This document shows, piece after piece, positions 17,705-27,132 of a stretch of DNA of 64,000 bases. Below the pieces are notes generated by a model. The model had not been told where the DNA came from, did no database searches, and was given only the letters and a program-made list of their open reading frames with translations. This stretch comes from Ruminococcaceae bacterium BL-4. Its GTDB lineage: Bacteria; Bacillota; Clostridia; Oscillospirales; Acutalibacteraceae. Made by a program: the position numbers and the translations under genes. The stretch is from assembly GCA_902809935.1 (NCBI GenBank), contig LR778134.1, positions 2,271,858-2,335,857 of the forward strand, given 5' to 3'. Each line of letters starts with the position of its first letter. Positions within the stretch are counted from its first letter, which is position 1.

Positions 17705-17931
17705 ATTGTGCTCGCCCTTTTCTCACGCCCGAGAACCCTGATACCAGCTTCTTTGAGAATCGTTTCTGCTTCATCCGTTTTCTTTGGCACATACAAAGCA
17801 TATCCACAGCCTGTTTGTTTCGATAAATGAGGAATTCGTTCTACAAAAGAAGAAATTCTATAAGAAAGCAGGAGATCCCGCCCTTTTAATGCATACGTAA
17901 TTGAGCTAACCAGAATCATAGGTCTTTCCAT
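17701..17931 (-). CDS. DUF3343 small putative Se/S carrier-like protein
   Basis: 76 residues: ILVSSITYALKGRDLLLS … SKQTGCGYALYVPKK … ILKEAGIRV. The single Cys in the GCGYAL motif is the conserved position in DUF3343 (Pfam calls the family a putative Se/S carrier). The start ATG at 17931 has GAGGGGTGG upstream. It is followed and overlapped by the cysteine desulfurase-like gene, so the two are co-expressed. Role is inferred from the family name and neighbour, not shown. Confidence 0.8.
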   Translation of the reverse strand: MERPMILVSSITYALKGRDLLLSYRISSFVERIPHLSKQTGCGYALYVPKKTDEAETILKEAGIRVLGREKRASTI

Positions 17932-18011
17932 AGTTACCACCCCTCTGTTTTACTCCAGAGTATGCAGAAGGACGCCAATTTGACTATTTTCGATTCAAGA
18001 AAAGAAAGTAT

Positions 18012-18491
18012 TTAACTGTTTTTTTCTGTTAAAAGACAAACACAGTGAGCTGCGATTCCCGCTCCGGAACCGGTAAAACCGAGACCTTCTTCCGTAGTTG
18101 CTTTTACGCTGACTCTTTGGGGCTCTATCAGACAAGTTTGCGCAATGTTTTTGCGCATCTCTGCAATATAAGGGCGCAGCTTTGGCTCTTGGCACAAAAT
18201 CGTTGCGTCCAGATTTTCGACAGAGTAACCTTTTTCATGAACTTTCTGCACAACTTTTTGAAGTAAAAGTAGACTATCCGCCCCCTCATAGGTGGGATCG
18301 GTATCAGGAAACAAACATCCGATATCTCCCAACGCCAAAGCTCCCAAAAGGGAATCTGAAACTGCATGCAGCAATACATCTGCATCAGAATGCCCCAAAA
18401 GTCCCTTTTTATAAGGGATCTCTGTTCCCCCTAAAATCAGCTTTCGTCCCTCAACTAAGCGGTGAACATCATATCCATGCCCAATTCTCAT
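18012..18491 (-). CDS. ispF: 2-C-methyl-D-erythritol 2,4-cyclodiphosphate synthase
   Basis: 159 residues, normal length. The zinc ligands D8, H10 and H42 are in GYDVHRL and [11 protein letters not shown]; the [11 protein letters not shown] and [21 protein letters not shown] blocks are family signatures. It converts CDP-ME 2-phosphate to the cyclodiphosphate in the MEP isoprenoid pathway. Overlaps ispD by 4 bases (ATGA), so the two steps are translationally coupled. Confidence 0.97.
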   Translation of the reverse strand: MRIGHGYDVHRLVEGRKLILGGTEIPYKKGLLGHSDADVLLHAVSDSLLGALALGDIGCLFPDTDPTYEGADSLLLLQKVVQKVHEKGYSVENLDATILCQEPKLRPYIAEMRKNIAQTCLIEPQRVSVKATTEEGLGFTGSGAGIAAHCVCLLTEKNS

Positions 18492-19183
18492 CTGTTTTCC
18501 TCCCGTTTTTTCAGGATTACTTCAGCAAATTCCAAATCTTCGGGTGTGGTCAATTTAAAATTCGTATAGCTGCCCCTACAAAGATGGACCTTTTCCCCTG
18601 CTTTTTCAAACAGCTGGCAGTCATCTGTATCGTCGCCATCCGCTTTTTTTAAAAGCTCTAAATATTGCTTTCGCCCGAACACTTGGGGCGTCTGTACCGC
18701 CCAAAGAGCATCTCTCTGTGGGGTTTTTAAAACGAATCCCTTTTCATCGACCATTTTAATGGTATCTTTTACCGGCATTGCCAATGCAGAAGCACCATAT
18801 TTTTCGGCATCGGAAATGACATGTTCGATTTCTTGCGGCGTGATTAAAATTCTGGCTCCATCGTGCACTGCAACCAGTGGATAATCGGGTGACGCCTCAA
18901 CCCCTCTTTGCGCCGACTGCTGTCTGGTACTGCCACCCTGTATAATGAAAAGCGGCTTATGAAATTTCGGCAAAAGCCATTTTTCATAAAATTCCTGTTT
19001 TCCTATTGGACAGACGACTACAATTGCCCCGACCCGCGGCACTTTTTCGAATGCAGATAGACAATATTCCAGTGCCGGAATTTCTAAGACAGGCACTTCC
19101 TGTTTAGAAAATCCCATGCGACTAGAAGCCCCTGCCGCCACGATTACTGCGCAGCAATCGGCCTTTTGCTCCTTTTCCTGCAA
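18488..19183 (-). CDS. ispD: 2-C-methyl-D-erythritol 4-phosphate cytidylyltransferase
   Basis: 231 residues. The nucleotide-binding loop [13 protein letters not shown] near the N-terminus, [12 protein letters not shown] and the C-terminal [21 protein letters not shown] block identify IspD. It activates MEP with CTP in the non-mevalonate pathway. First gene of a two-gene ispD-ispF unit; a 16-base gap separates it from the upstream alcohol dehydrogenase gene, so co-transcription is likely. Confidence 0.96.
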   Translation of the reverse strand: MQEKEQKADCCAVIVAAGASSRMGFSKQEVPVLEIPALEYCLSAFEKVPRVGAIVVVCPIGKQEFYEKWLLPKFHKPLFIIQGGSTRQQSAQRGVEASPDYPLVAVHDGARILITPQEIEHVISDAEKYGASALAMPVKDTIKMVDEKGFVLKTPQRDALWAVQTPQVFGRKQYLELLKKADGDDTDDCQLFEKAGEKVHLCRGSYTNFKLTTPEDLEFAEVILKKREENR

Positions 19184-19199
19184 AAATATCCGCTCCTTT

Positions 19200-20354
19200 T
19201 TACCGGTAAGAAACCTCTAAAATTGCTTCCACTTCGTCCCCTGAAAGAGGCGCCGGATCCTTTTTGAAATTGCCGCCCATCGAACCCATCGCGTCTACTC
19301 TCAGAGAATGAAGGTCTTCTTTCAAAATTCCATAGCCAGACATTTTTAAATCATCTACATGGCATGCTTCAATCAATTCATGCAGAGCAATTACGAAATC
19401 TTCCGGTTTCTCCGCCTTTTCGTTTCCGAGGGCTTTCGCCATCTGAACCAGACGTTCATCACAACAGCCTTTATTGCAGAATTGACGATAATAAGCTTCG
19501 CTAATCATAATTAGTCCCGCTCCATGCGGCAGATCCGGATGCTTCGCGCTGAGTGCATGTTCAATCGAATGTTCCGAAATGCAGCCGGCCGTAGATTCCA
19601 CAAATCCAGAGATCATACTTCCCAGTGCCATATTCCCGCGGGCTTCCTCGTTTTCTCCATTTTCAACAGCCGTTCTGAGATTTTTCCCAATCAGCTCGAT
19701 CGCTTTGAGGGCATATAAATCGCTGAAAAGATCAGCCCGATTGGAAAGGTATCCCTCTGTGCTGTGAAAAAGTGCATCAAATCCCTGAAAAGCGGTATAA
19801 CGAGGTGGAACTGTCATCATCAGATCAGAATCCACCACCGCAATTTTTGGATAAGTTTCATCACAGCCGAAACCTCTTTTTTCCTGCGTTTTTTCGTTTG
19901 TAATTACCGTCCAGAGATCTGCTTCCGTCCCGGTCCCGGCCGTCGTCGGAATTGCTACAATCGGCAGAGGGGATTTTTTTAATGATTCTCCTTCTACATA
20001 CTGCCAATAATCCCCCGAATTTGTTGCCATCACGGCGATTGCCTTTGCCGAATCGATGCTGCTGCCGCCGCCTAATCCAACCACAAAATCACAGCCGACC
20101 GCATTTGCAAGCTTGGCTCCTTCCATGACATGTGCTTTAATTGGGTTCGGCTGAATCCGATCAAACAAGACGTGCATAACGCCAGCTTTATCAAGCTGCT
20201 CTTCGACCCGTTTCAGATAGCCGTATTTTTTCATTGAAATTCCCGCCGAAATCACAATCAACGCTTTTCTTCCGGGCATCTTCTGCTCATGAAGTGTTTC
20301 TAAGCTTCCCTTCCCGTAAAGAACTTTCGTTGGGATAAAATGACAAAAAGCCAT
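19200..20354 (-). CDS. Iron-containing alcohol dehydrogenase
   Basis: 384 residues. NAD(P)-binding GLGGGSSIDSAKA and GTGTEADLWTVI motifs precede the metal-binding segment (DALFHSTEGYLS … EHSIEHALSAKHPDLPHGAGL), the Asp/His ligands of the iron-ADH family. It is likely to interconvert an aldehyde or ketone with an alcohol during fermentation; the substrate cannot be predicted. It resembles the YqhD/BdhA side of the family. Located upstream of ispD on the same strand. Confidence 0.92.
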   Translation of the reverse strand: MAFCHFIPTKVLYGKGSLETLHEQKMPGRKALIVISAGISMKKYGYLKRVEEQLDKAGVMHVLFDRIQPNPIKAHVMEGAKLANAVGCDFVVGLGGGSSIDSAKAIAVMATNSGDYWQYVEGESLKKSPLPIVAIPTTAGTGTEADLWTVITNEKTQEKRGFGCDETYPKIAVVDSDLMMTVPPRYTAFQGFDALFHSTEGYLSNRADLFSDLYALKAIELIGKNLRTAVENGENEEARGNMALGSMISGFVESTAGCISEHSIEHALSAKHPDLPHGAGLIMISEAYYRQFCNKGCCDERLVQMAKALGNEKAEKPEDFVIALHELIEACHVDDLKMSGYGILKEDLHSLRVDAMGSMGGNFKKDPAPLSGDEVEAILEVSYR

Positions 20355-20440
20355 GAATGATCCTCCTTACATAATCCTAAAAACTTCTTTTCCTATCATA
20401 TCACAAAAACTTTCGGTTCCGGCAAAAGTTTCACAAATTT

Positions 20441-20476
20441 TATAAAAAGAAAGCCCCGCAAAATGCGGAGCTTTTT
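20441..20476 (-). terminator. Terminator after galE
   Basis: On the minus strand AAAAAAGCTCCGCA-TTT-TGCGGGGCTTTCTTTTT forms a strong hairpin with T-tract starting at the galE stop. Confidence 0.82.
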
Positions 20477-21487
20477 TCAATTTTGCTTAGTGTGCTGAAT
20501 AAAATTCCAACTGTCACGGCACATATCATCCAAATTATATTTTGCCTGCCAATGTAATTCTTTTTTGGCTTTGGAAACATCTGCATAACAGGTTGCAATA
20601 TCTCCGGCACGACGCGGCGTAATTTTATATGGAACTTTTCTTCCGCTGGCTTTTTCAAACGCATGGACCACTTCCAGCACCGAGCTGCCGCATCCGGTAC
20701 CGAGGTTATAAATCTCTGCGCCTTTAATGGAATCCAATTTTTCCAAGGCCTTAATATGGCCGGTCGCAAGGTCACAAACATGGATATAATCCCGCACACC
20801 AGTTCCGTCCGGCGTATCATAGTCGTCTCCATAGACGGAAAGGCAGGGAAGATCTCCCGCCGCTACCCGAGCAATATAAGGCATCAGATTATTTGGAATT
20901 CCGTTTGGATTTTCTCCGATCAATCCGGACGGATGCGCTCCAATCGGGTTAAAGTACCGCAAAAGAGCGACCTGCATTTCTTTATCCGCCACGCAGACGT
21001 CCTGCAGAATTTGTTCAATGATCACTTTTGTCGTTCCATAAGGATTGGTTGTCCCACCGATCTTCATATCTTCCTTAAACGGAACCGGATTCTCACTGCC
21101 GTATACGGTTGCCGAAGAGCTGAATACGAACTGTTTAACATGATATTTACGCATTAATTTGAGAAGAATCAATGTACCCGTCAGGTTATTATGATAATAT
21201 TCCAGCGGCTTGGAAACACTCTCTCCGACCGCTTTTAGTCCTGCAAAATGAATCACTGCATCGATGTGATTCTCTGCAAAGATTTTGTCGAAAGCTTCTT
21301 CGTCCAGCATATCGCATTCGTAAAATGGAAAATCCTTTCCGGTAATTTTGCCAATTGCCTCCACGGCACTCATATTAGAATTTACGAAATTGTCCATTAC
21401 AACAATGGAATATCCATTCTCTAAAAGTTCTACACAGGTATGACTGCCAATAAATCCAGCGCCCCCTGTTACCAAAACTGTCTTCAT
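20477..21487 (-). CDS. galE: UDP-glucose 4-epimerase
   Basis: 336 residues. The Rossmann loop TGGAGFIGSHT is at the N-terminus and the catalytic YxxxK lies in NPYGTTKVIIEQ with the upstream SSSATVYG serine motif. It interconverts UDP-galactose and UDP-glucose with bound NAD. Third gene of the galK-galT-galE operon, completing the Leloir pathway. Confidence 0.97.
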   Translation of the reverse strand: MKTVLVTGGAGFIGSHTCVELLENGYSIVVMDNFVNSNMSAVEAIGKITGKDFPFYECDMLDEEAFDKIFAENHIDAVIHFAGLKAVGESVSKPLEYYHNNLTGTLILLKLMRKYHVKQFVFSSSATVYGSENPVPFKEDMKIGGTTNPYGTTKVIIEQILQDVCVADKEMQVALLRYFNPIGAHPSGLIGENPNGIPNNLMPYIARVAAGDLPCLSVYGDDYDTPDGTGVRDYIHVCDLATGHIKALEKLDSIKGAEIYNLGTGCGSSVLEVVHAFEKASGRKVPYKITPRRAGDIATCYADVSKAKKELHWQAKYNLDDMCRDSWNFIQHTKQN

Positions 21488-21521
21488 AAAAAGTTCCTTT
21501 CCACCGTATCATACGGCACTG

Positions 21522-22505
21522 TTACTGATTCTGCACGGGACGGTTCTTGAGATATTTCTGATAAGCCGCGCGCAGTTCTTTGCTGGTTTCTTCCGGGCAG
21601 GTCGGATTGCAGTTAGCCCATGCTCCCGTTTCGCTGGAAGCATTAAACTTCTGTTTTTCCGCGCTGCGCATCGGCGGGAAGAATTTAATATGATAGTGAA
21701 AATCTTTTTCATAATCTCCGGCATTGACCGGAGCACTATACATACACATCATATAAGGAAACCGATCATCAAAAAGAGAGTCCAGCATTCCAACAGTATC
21801 ACGGACCGTGATCCCCAAAGCATCTTTTTCCGCATCCGTCAACTCAGTAAGATATGCCACATGACGGTTGGGGATCAGATAAACCCCATAGGGATAATCC
21901 GTATAAAACGGCTGATAAACCGTATAAAATTCATTTTCCAAAATAATTCGTGACTTTGCTTTTTTCTCCTGATTCAGCATTTCACAGAACAGGCACTTCC
22001 CGTTCTTACTATAATACTCCTTTGCACTCTCAGCTTCAACCTGTATCCGCTTTGGAATAAAAGGATATCCATACATTTGTCCATGGGGATGCGGCATCGT
22101 GACGCCCACAACATCCCCGCGGTTTTCAAACGGAAACACATATTTGATTTTTTTGTCCTCTGCCATTTTTAAAAAGCGTTCACACCATAAGTCCACCAAT
22201 TTTCTCATATGACTATCCGAAAGCTGCGGAAGCGTTATTGTATGTCCGGGAGAATAAAGAATCACTTCACATTTTCCGTAGTTTGGTGCGACCTTAAAAA
22301 ATTCATTCCCCACCGGGTCGGGCTCCGAAGGATTCTGGGTCAGCGCCGGAAAATCATTATCATACTCCATTACCTCATAATCCGGCACATTCCCAAAGCT
22401 CGGACAAAATGGGCAGTAATCTTTTGGCATCTGCGGCCGATTCTGTCGGTTGCTCGCAATCATATGCCAATCCTTTAAAAGTGGATTCCATCTTAATTCA
22501 GCCAT
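21522..22505 (-). CDS. galT: Galactose-1-phosphate uridylyltransferase
   Basis: 327 residues. The catalytic HPHG is in MPHPHGQMYGYPF; zinc-type cysteines occur in CPFCPSFG and CLFCEML. It transfers UMP between UDP-glucose and galactose 1-phosphate. The ATG at 22505 has GGAAAGGAAA upstream and overlaps the galK stop by 8 bases; the one at 22523 lies deeper in galK. It belongs to the class I (E. coli-like) histidine-triad family rather than the second GalT family common in Lactobacillales. Confidence 0.95.
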   Translation of the reverse strand: MAELRWNPLLKDWHMIASNRQNRPQMPKDYCPFCPSFGNVPDYEVMEYDNDFPALTQNPSEPDPVGNEFFKVAPNYGKCEVILYSPGHTITLPQLSDSHMRKLVDLWCERFLKMAEDKKIKYVFPFENRGDVVGVTMPHPHGQMYGYPFIPKRIQVEAESAKEYYSKNGKCLFCEMLNQEKKAKSRIILENEFYTVYQPFYTDYPYGVYLIPNRHVAYLTELTDAEKDALGITVRDTVGMLDSLFDDRFPYMMCMYSAPVNAGDYEKDFHYHIKFFPPMRSAEKQKFNASSETGAWANCNPTCPEETSKELRAAYQKYLKNRPVQNQ

Positions 22506-23814
22506 CGCAAATTTCCTTTCCATTTTCTTGTGTCAGAAAGACCCCGCCTACCGGACGAATTTTAAGTACATGACAGGAACCCTCTCCTAAAAAGGCATCC
22601 ATCTCTTTGCGGAAAAGCTCCAGGTTTTCATTCGGAACAAAGGCCTGCACCGTTCCGGCAAAGCCCCCGCCCTGAATTCGCCACGAACCGCCTGTCTTCG
22701 AAAGAAGCCGTTCACAGAGGCCAAGAGTCAGGCTGACCGCCTGCTGCTCCGGATGAGCCGGAGAATACACATTCTGCAGATACATAAAAGACGATCTGCC
22801 CGAATCGATCAGGAGCTGAAAAAATTTATCGAGATCTTTCATTTTCAGGCACTTCGTCTCTTCCTGGGCACGGCGATTTTCTGCAAAAAAGTGCATTGCG
22901 CGCAAAGCCGCACGATCTCCCGCAGATTTGCGCACCTCACGAAGGTTCTGATAAAAAGTCTCTTCCGGAACGTCCCGCAAAAAATCCTTTCCAAAAAAAG
23001 AGGCAACCGCCTTCATCTCTTTTGGAATCGCTGCATAGTCCGGGGTCAGATTTGCATGGGAAGCATGCGTATCCACTACGCAAAGCGTATATCCGCTGTT
23101 TGAAAAATCAAATGTTACTTTTTCAACCAAAGGTTTTTGAGGATCTGCAAAATCGAATGCCACAAATCCCCCCACGCTGCAGGACGCCTGATCGAGCAAT
23201 CCGGAAGGCTTTCCAAAATAAGTATTCTCTGCATACTGGCCGGCCTGAGCAATCTCGACCGGAGAAAATTTCTGCTCATTATAAAGTCCATTGAGGATCG
23301 TCCCTACCAGCACCTCAAAGGCAGCACTACTGGAAAGTCCGCTTCCAGATAAAACATTCGAAGTAGTATAAGCATCAAATCCGCCGATTTTTCCGCCTTT
23401 ATTCTGAAACCATGCAGCAATTCCTCGAATCAGGGAGGCACTGCAATTTTTTTCATCTTCTTTAATCGATAAATCTGAAAGATCAATCACATCTTCAGAA
23501 AATCCTTCCGACTTAATTCGAATTTTTCCATTCTCAGTTCTAGAGGCAACTGCAATCGCATCCATGTTAACACTCGCCGCCAACACACACCCATGCTGAT
23601 GATCTGTATGGTTTCCGCCGATCTCCGTGCGTCCGGGAGCACTAAAAAGTTCCACTTCGCGTCTTTTCCCATAGTATCCGGAAAATCGTTCTGCAGCACG
23701 CAGATAGCGCAGCCGCTCTTTAATAAGTTCTTCTCCATTCCCTTCATAGAGATATCGGAAAATTCTATCAAATCCACCATTCTGCAAAGCGGCATTCAAC
23801 TCCTGCAAATTCAC
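22498..23814 (-). CDS. galK: Galactokinase
   Basis: 438 residues, somewhat long for the family. GHMP-kinase motifs are present: GRTEIGGNHTDHQHG (61-75) for sugar binding, the ATP loop LSGSGLSSSAAFEV and the C-terminal GGGFAGTVQAFVP. Phosphorylates galactose at C1. Translation probably starts at the GTG at 23814 preceded by GGAAG. First gene of galK-galT-galE. Confidence 0.95.
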   Translation of the reverse strand: MNLQELNAALQNGGFDRIFRYLYEGNGEELIKERLRYLRAAERFSGYYGKRREVELFSAPGRTEIGGNHTDHQHGCVLAASVNMDAIAVASRTENGKIRIKSEGFSEDVIDLSDLSIKEDEKNCSASLIRGIAAWFQNKGGKIGGFDAYTTSNVLSGSGLSSSAAFEVLVGTILNGLYNEQKFSPVEIAQAGQYAENTYFGKPSGLLDQASCSVGGFVAFDFADPQKPLVEKVTFDFSNSGYTLCVVDTHASHANLTPDYAAIPKEMKAVASFFGKDFLRDVPEETFYQNLREVRKSAGDRAALRAMHFFAENRRAQEETKCLKMKDLDKFFQLLIDSGRSSFMYLQNVYSPAHPEQQAVSLTLGLCERLLSKTGGSWRIQGGGFAGTVQAFVPNENLELFRKEMDAFLGEGSCHVLKIRPVGGVFLTQENGKEICDG

Positions 23815-23938
23815 TCCCTAACGCTTCCTTTCCATATTAATCCTTATAAAACTATTCTTATCTTAATCTCTCCCTACAATTCCCGCAAGGATAAAATCGA
23901 TCTTATTTATGGATAAATCGTGCATTTTGGTTATGCTA

Positions 23939-25303
23939 TTAAGTATGGTACTTCGCATACTTTGTCCATCGGCCACGGGAATAACGAACTGAGAAACAAA
24001 TTGCACGAAAAGCCCAATCGGCCACCATTGCACACCAAACACCGATTGCACCCATTCCAAAATAGATCCCCAAAATATAGCTAAATATAATACGGAAAAT
24101 CCACATGGAAAAAATTGAGATACACATTGGAAATTTGACATCATTTGCTGACCTCAGTACATTAGGAATTGAAAATGCAGGCACATAAAGCGGAATTAAA
24201 AAGCCACTGTGAATATAGACTAAGATTGCAGTCAGCTGCATTGTTTCCGCAGATAAACTGTAGAGTCCTAAAATTAGCGGAAGCGTCAGCATCATAATCC
24301 CGTTCAAAACTGCTGTGCACAAGAAACATACCCGCATTAGTTTTTTTGCATAATAACGAGTCTGTTTTAAATCGCCTGCGCCTACACATCTTCCCACAAC
24401 TGTAATAATTCCAAGGTTGATGGCCATTCCTGGAATGCAGCCAAAATTATCAAGATTATTGGCAACGCCGTTCGCAGCAATTTGAGTCGTGCCAAAATTC
24501 GTGATAATACTGACAACAAGAATTCTGCCCAACTGAAACATACTGTTCTCCATAGCACTTGGAAGTGCAATATGTAAAATTCGTTTCATATAGAGTGCTT
24601 TAGGTCGAAGCTCGCTCCAGCAATAACGCACATAGACGCTGTTTTCTCTTGAATGAACAAGCAGCAACATCAAAATTGCCGCCAAAAAACGAGAAACGAG
24701 CGACGGTATTGCTACCCCGGCAACTCCCATATGCAATCCATAAACACAGATTGCATTTCCGCTAACATTGACTATATTCATAAAAATCGAAGTATACATA
24801 GAAATACGGCTGTTCCCCATTGAACGATAAAGGGCGGCACCCGCATTATAAAGTGCAATAAAGGGATAACTCCATGCTGAAATGGAAAAATAAATAAGGC
24901 AGGCATCCATCACGTCCGGTTCTACCGGACCAAAAAAAAGATGTAAAATAGGGCTGCGAAAAACAAGCACCAAAATCATGATGCAAACTGCCAACAAAAG
25001 GGCAACCATTAGAAGCTGGGCGGCTGTGTGACACGCTTTTTCCCGCTCCTGAGCCCCTAGCCATTGACTAACCACGACCGCTCCACCGGTCGCCATCGCC
25101 GCAAAAATATTTAAAATCAGTACATTGATCATATCAACCAAAGAAACACCACTGACCGCTGCTTCTCCCACAGAAGAAACCATCAGAACGTCTGCCATTC
25201 CGACAGTAACCCCCAGTACCTGCTCTACTACAAGTGGCCATAAAAGCCGTGAAATGTCTCTTTTCGTGAAAAGTGCGTGCTGTACTCCATCTCTCAGATC
25301 CAA
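23939..25303 (-). CDS. MATE-family multidrug/metabolite exporter
   Basis: 454 residues with about 12 hydrophobic segments in two repeated halves, beginning RDISRLLWPLVVEQVLGVTVGMADVLMV, the usual MATE opening. Exports cationic compounds coupled to Na+ or H+. The start is a TTG at 25303, eight bases after a perfect AGGAGG; no better ATG precedes it. Monocistronic; substrate unknown. Confidence 0.92.
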   Translation of the reverse strand: MDLRDGVQHALFTKRDISRLLWPLVVEQVLGVTVGMADVLMVSSVGEAAVSGVSLVDMINVLILNIFAAMATGGAVVVSQWLGAQEREKACHTAAQLLMVALLLAVCIMILVLVFRSPILHLFFGPVEPDVMDACLIYFSISAWSYPFIALYNAGAALYRSMGNSRISMYTSIFMNIVNVSGNAICVYGLHMGVAGVAIPSLVSRFLAAILMLLLVHSRENSVYVRYCWSELRPKALYMKRILHIALPSAMENSMFQLGRILVVSIITNFGTTQIAANGVANNLDNFGCIPGMAINLGIITVVGRCVGAGDLKQTRYYAKKLMRVCFLCTAVLNGIMMLTLPLILGLYSLSAETMQLTAILVYIHSGFLIPLYVPAFSIPNVLRSANDVKFPMCISIFSMWIFRIIFSYILGIYFGMGAIGVWCAMVADWAFRAICFSVRYSRGRWTKYAKYHT

Positions 25304-25411
25304 AAAAAGTCCTCCTCATTTTTCAGAGCTTCAATCAAAAACTCTTTTCTTATTGTACTGAGGAGGCGGTAAAAAGTAAAGGAATCCAAGCAATTTCATT
25401 TTTCATCTAGG

Positions 25412-26248
25412 ATGAATATAAAAATCGAGGTGACAGGGTTGCCATTTCCAAAAATAATCCGCAAACTCATTTTCCGTTATTTCCGTGATGGAATTGGACG
25501 CAGCGCGGCTGCACTTTCTTACTACTTAATTTTTACCTGTTTTCCATTTTTATTAATGATCAGTTCACTACCTGGCGTATTTCATCTACAGCCGATCTCC
25601 GTTAAAATTTTTGCGGGGCTTCTCCCTGCAGAAGTCATCAAAATTATCGAAAATTATTTTATTTACCTTACGGAATCTCCCAGCGCTCCTTCCTTTATGC
25701 TGGGATTTTTTCTGACCGTCTGGTTTTCCATGCGTGCTATGAATTGTCTAATTCTCGGAATACGCCGTGCACATAGTTTGCCTCTGCGCGAAAACGCTCC
25801 CATTAAAAAGCAGGCTCTGATTTTTGTCTCTGCCTTAGGATTGATCGGCACTGTTTTTATCAGCATCATCGCTTTGAGCTTAAGCCCCGGTGCAATTCAA
25901 TTTTTAGCAGAATTTATTCCTCCTCTACATTTTTTGGAATCTTATTGGTCTTTGATTCGAATGCTTCTCTTAGCCGCTTTAGTTTTTTGGATTCTGCTTT
26001 CTCTCTATCGCCTCGCTCCCGGCGGGCTTTCCACAAAAGAAGCGCTCCCCGGAACAATTTGCTCACTGATTTTCTGGATTCTGGTTTCCGGCGGATATGC
26101 CTTTTATGTAGAGCATATTGGAAAATACACACTGGTCTATGGAGCAATCGGGGCCGTTATCATTTTACTTCTCTGGTTTTACCTAAGCGGAATGATCATT
26201 TTAATGGGTGCAGAGCTTAACAGCCTTCTTCTTTCTCATTCCCGATAA
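25412..26248 (+). CDS. YihY/BrkB-family inner-membrane protein
   Basis: 278 residues with six hydrophobic segments; GIGRSAAALSYYLIFTCFPFLL and YGAIGAVIILLLWFYLSGMIILMGAEL are the YihY/virulence factor BrkB hallmarks. Once misnamed RNase BN; biochemical function is not established. The first ATG (25412) has a poor ribosome site, whereas the TTG at 25439 sits 5 bases after GAGGTGA, so translation may really begin there (269 residues). Confidence 0.88.
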   Translation: MNIKIEVTGLPFPKIIRKLIFRYFRDGIGRSAAALSYYLIFTCFPFLLMISSLPGVFHLQPISVKIFAGLLPAEVIKIIENYFIYLTESPSAPSFMLGFFLTVWFSMRAMNCLILGIRRAHSLPLRENAPIKKQALIFVSALGLIGTVFISIIALSLSPGAIQFLAEFIPPLHFLESYWSLIRMLLLAALVFWILLSLYRLAPGGLSTKEALPGTICSLIFWILVSGGYAFYVEHIGKYTLVYGAIGAVIILLLWFYLSGMIILMGAELNSLLLSHSR

Positions 26249-26279
26249 ACTTTCTTTCGATAAAATCGCTTGTCATCTC

Positions 26280-26307
26280 ATAAAAATAATGTTCTTCGCA
26301 TAAGAAT
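26280..26307 (+). promoter_or_regulatory. Possible sigma-E-like promoter of spoIIID
   Basis: ATA (26280-26282), a 16-base spacer and CATAAGAAT (26299-26307) resemble a mother-cell sigma-E promoter 30 bases before the spoIIID start. SpoIIID is under sigma-E in relatives. The -10 match is only partial, so this is a suggestion. Confidence 0.35.
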
Positions 26308-26335
26308 GAACAATTGGATATGGGAGGGCAAGCTT

Positions 26336-26638
26336 ATGAAAGGCAATGTAGAAGAGCGGGCGGTTGAGCTCGGACAATATATCTGCGAAAGCGGTGCCAC
26401 TGTACGCGCTGCTGCCAAAAAATTCGGCGTTTCTAAATCGACCGTCCACAAAGATGTCGCCCAGCGGCTCCAGCAGATCGATCGCCAACTCTACCAAAAG
26501 GTCAAAGCGGTTTTGGAGCTTAATAAGGCCCAGCGGCATATCCGCGGCGGGCAGGCAACCCGGGAAAAATACCGCCGGATTTCAGAAGAAAAATCACAGC
26601 ATCGAAATTTTTCTTACATAAAAAAAGCCGGAAAGTAA
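26336..26638 (+). CDS. spoIIID: Sporulation transcription factor SpoIIID
   Basis: 100 residues. MKGNVEERAVELGQYICESG opens the protein, followed by the HTH AAAKKFGVSKSTVHKDVAQRL and the conserved RHIRGGQATREKYRR tail that also contacts DNA. It switches mother-cell gene expression from the sigma-E to the sigma-K programme. The ATG at 26336 follows GGGAGGG; the frame to 26270 lacks a ribosome site. In many Clostridia spoIIQ and spoIIID are neighbours, as they nearly are here. Confidence 0.97.
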   Translation: MKGNVEERAVELGQYICESGATVRAAAKKFGVSKSTVHKDVAQRLQQIDRQLYQKVKAVLELNKAQRHIRGGQATREKYRRISEEKSQHRNFSYIKKAGK

Positions 26639-26640
26639 TA

Positions 26641-26686
26641 AAAGCGTCTGATGAATTTTTGTTCATCAGACGCTTTTTCTTTTTTA
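26641..26686. terminator. Bidirectional terminator between spoIIID and the Usp-like gene
   Basis: AAAGCGTCTGATGAA and TTCATCAGACGCTTT form a 15-bp stem with a 6-base loop, with a T-run on the plus strand and TTTTATTACTTT on the minus strand. Confidence 0.88.
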
Positions 26687-26700
26687 CAATTATGTATTTT

Positions 26701-27132
26701 TTATCGCGACCATACGGGCTGTGGAGAAATTGCCGTCTGCGCAGAAGGACAAATGTGATAAACTGTTTCGTCCTTATCCACCATCGCAATCGGTACACGC
26801 GGCATCAGCTGATGGATCACTTCTATAAATCCATTGATTGGTGCCTCTGCCATGCCGGTTACCAGTTGCTGTGCGCCGATCTGCTTTAAAAAAGCCGCTG
26901 TCACATAAGCTGGCTCGTCATGAAAAAATATGGTCATCTCTGCTCCTGCATTCTGGGCGTTCTGCCTCAGATACTCTAGTTCTGCACAGCAATCTTTCGT
27001 GTCACTCGGTACAACACTGACAACATGAAGAGGACTATGTCTCTCTTCTGCAATTGCCTTACCCACACGAATTAACCGGTCACAATCGTGCTGGCCTGTT
27101 ACGCAAACGAGAACAGGTGCATGTTTTCTCAC
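26701..27132 (-). CDS. Universal-stress-protein-like (KdpD Usp-type) protein
   Basis: 143 residues, a single Usp-like alpha/beta fold: VLVCVTGQHDCDRLIRVGKAIAEE, LHVVSVVPSD, FFHDEPAYVTAAFLKQIGAQQLVTGMAEA and VPIAMVDKDE. It resembles the nucleotide-binding Usp segment of KdpD sensor kinases more than free-standing UspA. The strong AAAGGAG lies inside the longer frame (to 27150) and points to the GTG at 27132, so that is the start chosen. No kinase or kdp genes are adjacent; role unknown. The 300 bases upstream hold only AT-rich sequence and a hairpin around 27200-27225. Confidence 0.75.
   Translation of the reverse strand: MRKHAPVLVCVTGQHDCDRLIRVGKAIAEERHSPLHVVSVVPSDTKDCCAELEYLRQNAQNAGAEMTIFFHDEPAYVTAAFLKQIGAQQLVTGMAEAPINGFIEVIHQLMPRVPIAMVDKDETVYHICPSAQTAISPQPVWSR

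Noticed and set aside
20290..20425. Half Rex-like site (TTTGTGAAACTTTTG) upstream of the iron alcohol dehydrogenase
   Set aside because: Only one half matches and the second half is not an inverted copy at proper distance.
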